A stretch of 5,003 bases of DNA from Clostridia bacterium (GTDB lineage: Bacteria; Bacillota_A; Clostridia; Oscillospirales; Butyricicoccaceae). This document shows positions 4,896 to 5,003 of the stretch, one piece after another (position 1 is the stretch's first letter; each line of letters begins with the position of its first letter). The stretch lies in contig JAFOHJ010000078.1 in the NCBI GenBank assembly GCA_017421885.1, positions 1 to 5,003 of the forward strand, in the 5' to 3' direction. The notes beneath the pieces are model-generated. The model was given only the letters and a program-made list of their open reading frames with translations. It was not told where the DNA came from and did no database searches. Both the position numbers and the translations under genes were made by a program.

Positions 4896-4939
4896 AAGGC
4901 TCCTTTTGAAAGGAGCTGTCACCCGAAGGGTGACTGAGG
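4896..4939. repeat. Double-hairpin repeat (family 3, copy B)
   Basis: GCTCCTTT (4899-4906) pairs with AAAGGAGC (4909-4916), and GTCACCC (4918-4924) pairs with GGGTGAC (4928-4934) over a GAA loop, then TGAGG follows. The order and loop match copy A at 3351-3399, but several stem bases differ on both sides at once, so pairing is kept. It lies only about 18 bases beyond the SRP RNA end. Confidence 0.75.
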
Positions 4940-4996
4940 TTTGGCAACACTGTTCTGACGGTTATCTTTGTGCTGCCGTAAGACTGCTGGCCAAAC
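4939..4996. repeat. Inverted repeat at the right window edge
   Basis: GTTTGGC (4939-4945) is the exact reverse complement of GCCAAAC (4990-4996), enclosing 44 nt. It abuts repeat copy B and may be the distal arm of the same element. No coding region is seen after the SRP RNA gene. Confidence 0.4.
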
Positions 4997-5003
4997 ACCC
5001 GTC

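Overview
The window looks like chromosome from a Gram-positive, GC-rich anaerobe of the class Clostridia. My best guess is the Ruminococcus/Oscillospiraceae group. The reasons are the long SRP RNA with an Alu domain, a minD gene followed by an mgsA-family gene (a known clostridial neighbourhood), strong AGGAG-type ribosome binding sites, and short GC-rich palindromic intergenic repeats of a kind I associate with these genomes. The species assignment is inference. All genes that I accept are on the + strand.

Layout. Positions 2-742 hold the 3' part of a minD-type septum-placement ATPase, cut by the left window edge. Positions 791-1192 encode a methylglyoxal synthase (MgsA) family protein in which, by my alignment, every main catalytic residue is replaced. 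A hairpin-containing gap without a T-box leads to aspS (1344-3143), a complete bacterial aspartyl-tRNA synthetase that ends at a textbook intrinsic terminator. Positions 3183-3540 contain no gene. They hold a dense cluster of palindromic repeats from at least three families. A well-formed sigma-A promoter (3566-3594), overlapped by a dyad, drives a stand-alone D-glutamate cyclase-like (DUF4392) protein at 3626-4498. A second strong promoter (4515-4543) drives the large-type SRP RNA gene (about 4581-4878), whose ends close in a 22-bp helix. Another diverged copy of one repeat family follows immediately, and an inverted repeat lies at the right edge.

How the parts relate. minD and the mgsA-like gene are probably the tail of a cell-shape/division operon. 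aspS and SRP RNA are core translation and secretion genes, each apparently its own transcription unit. The DUF4392 gene is probably monocistronic and has no visible terminator before the SRP RNA promoter. I see no phage, CRISPR, toxin-antitoxin or transposase gene. The most unusual items are the apparently non-catalytic MgsA-family protein beside minD, the structure-conserved repeat family seen at two loci, and the operator-like dyad over the DUF4392 promoter.
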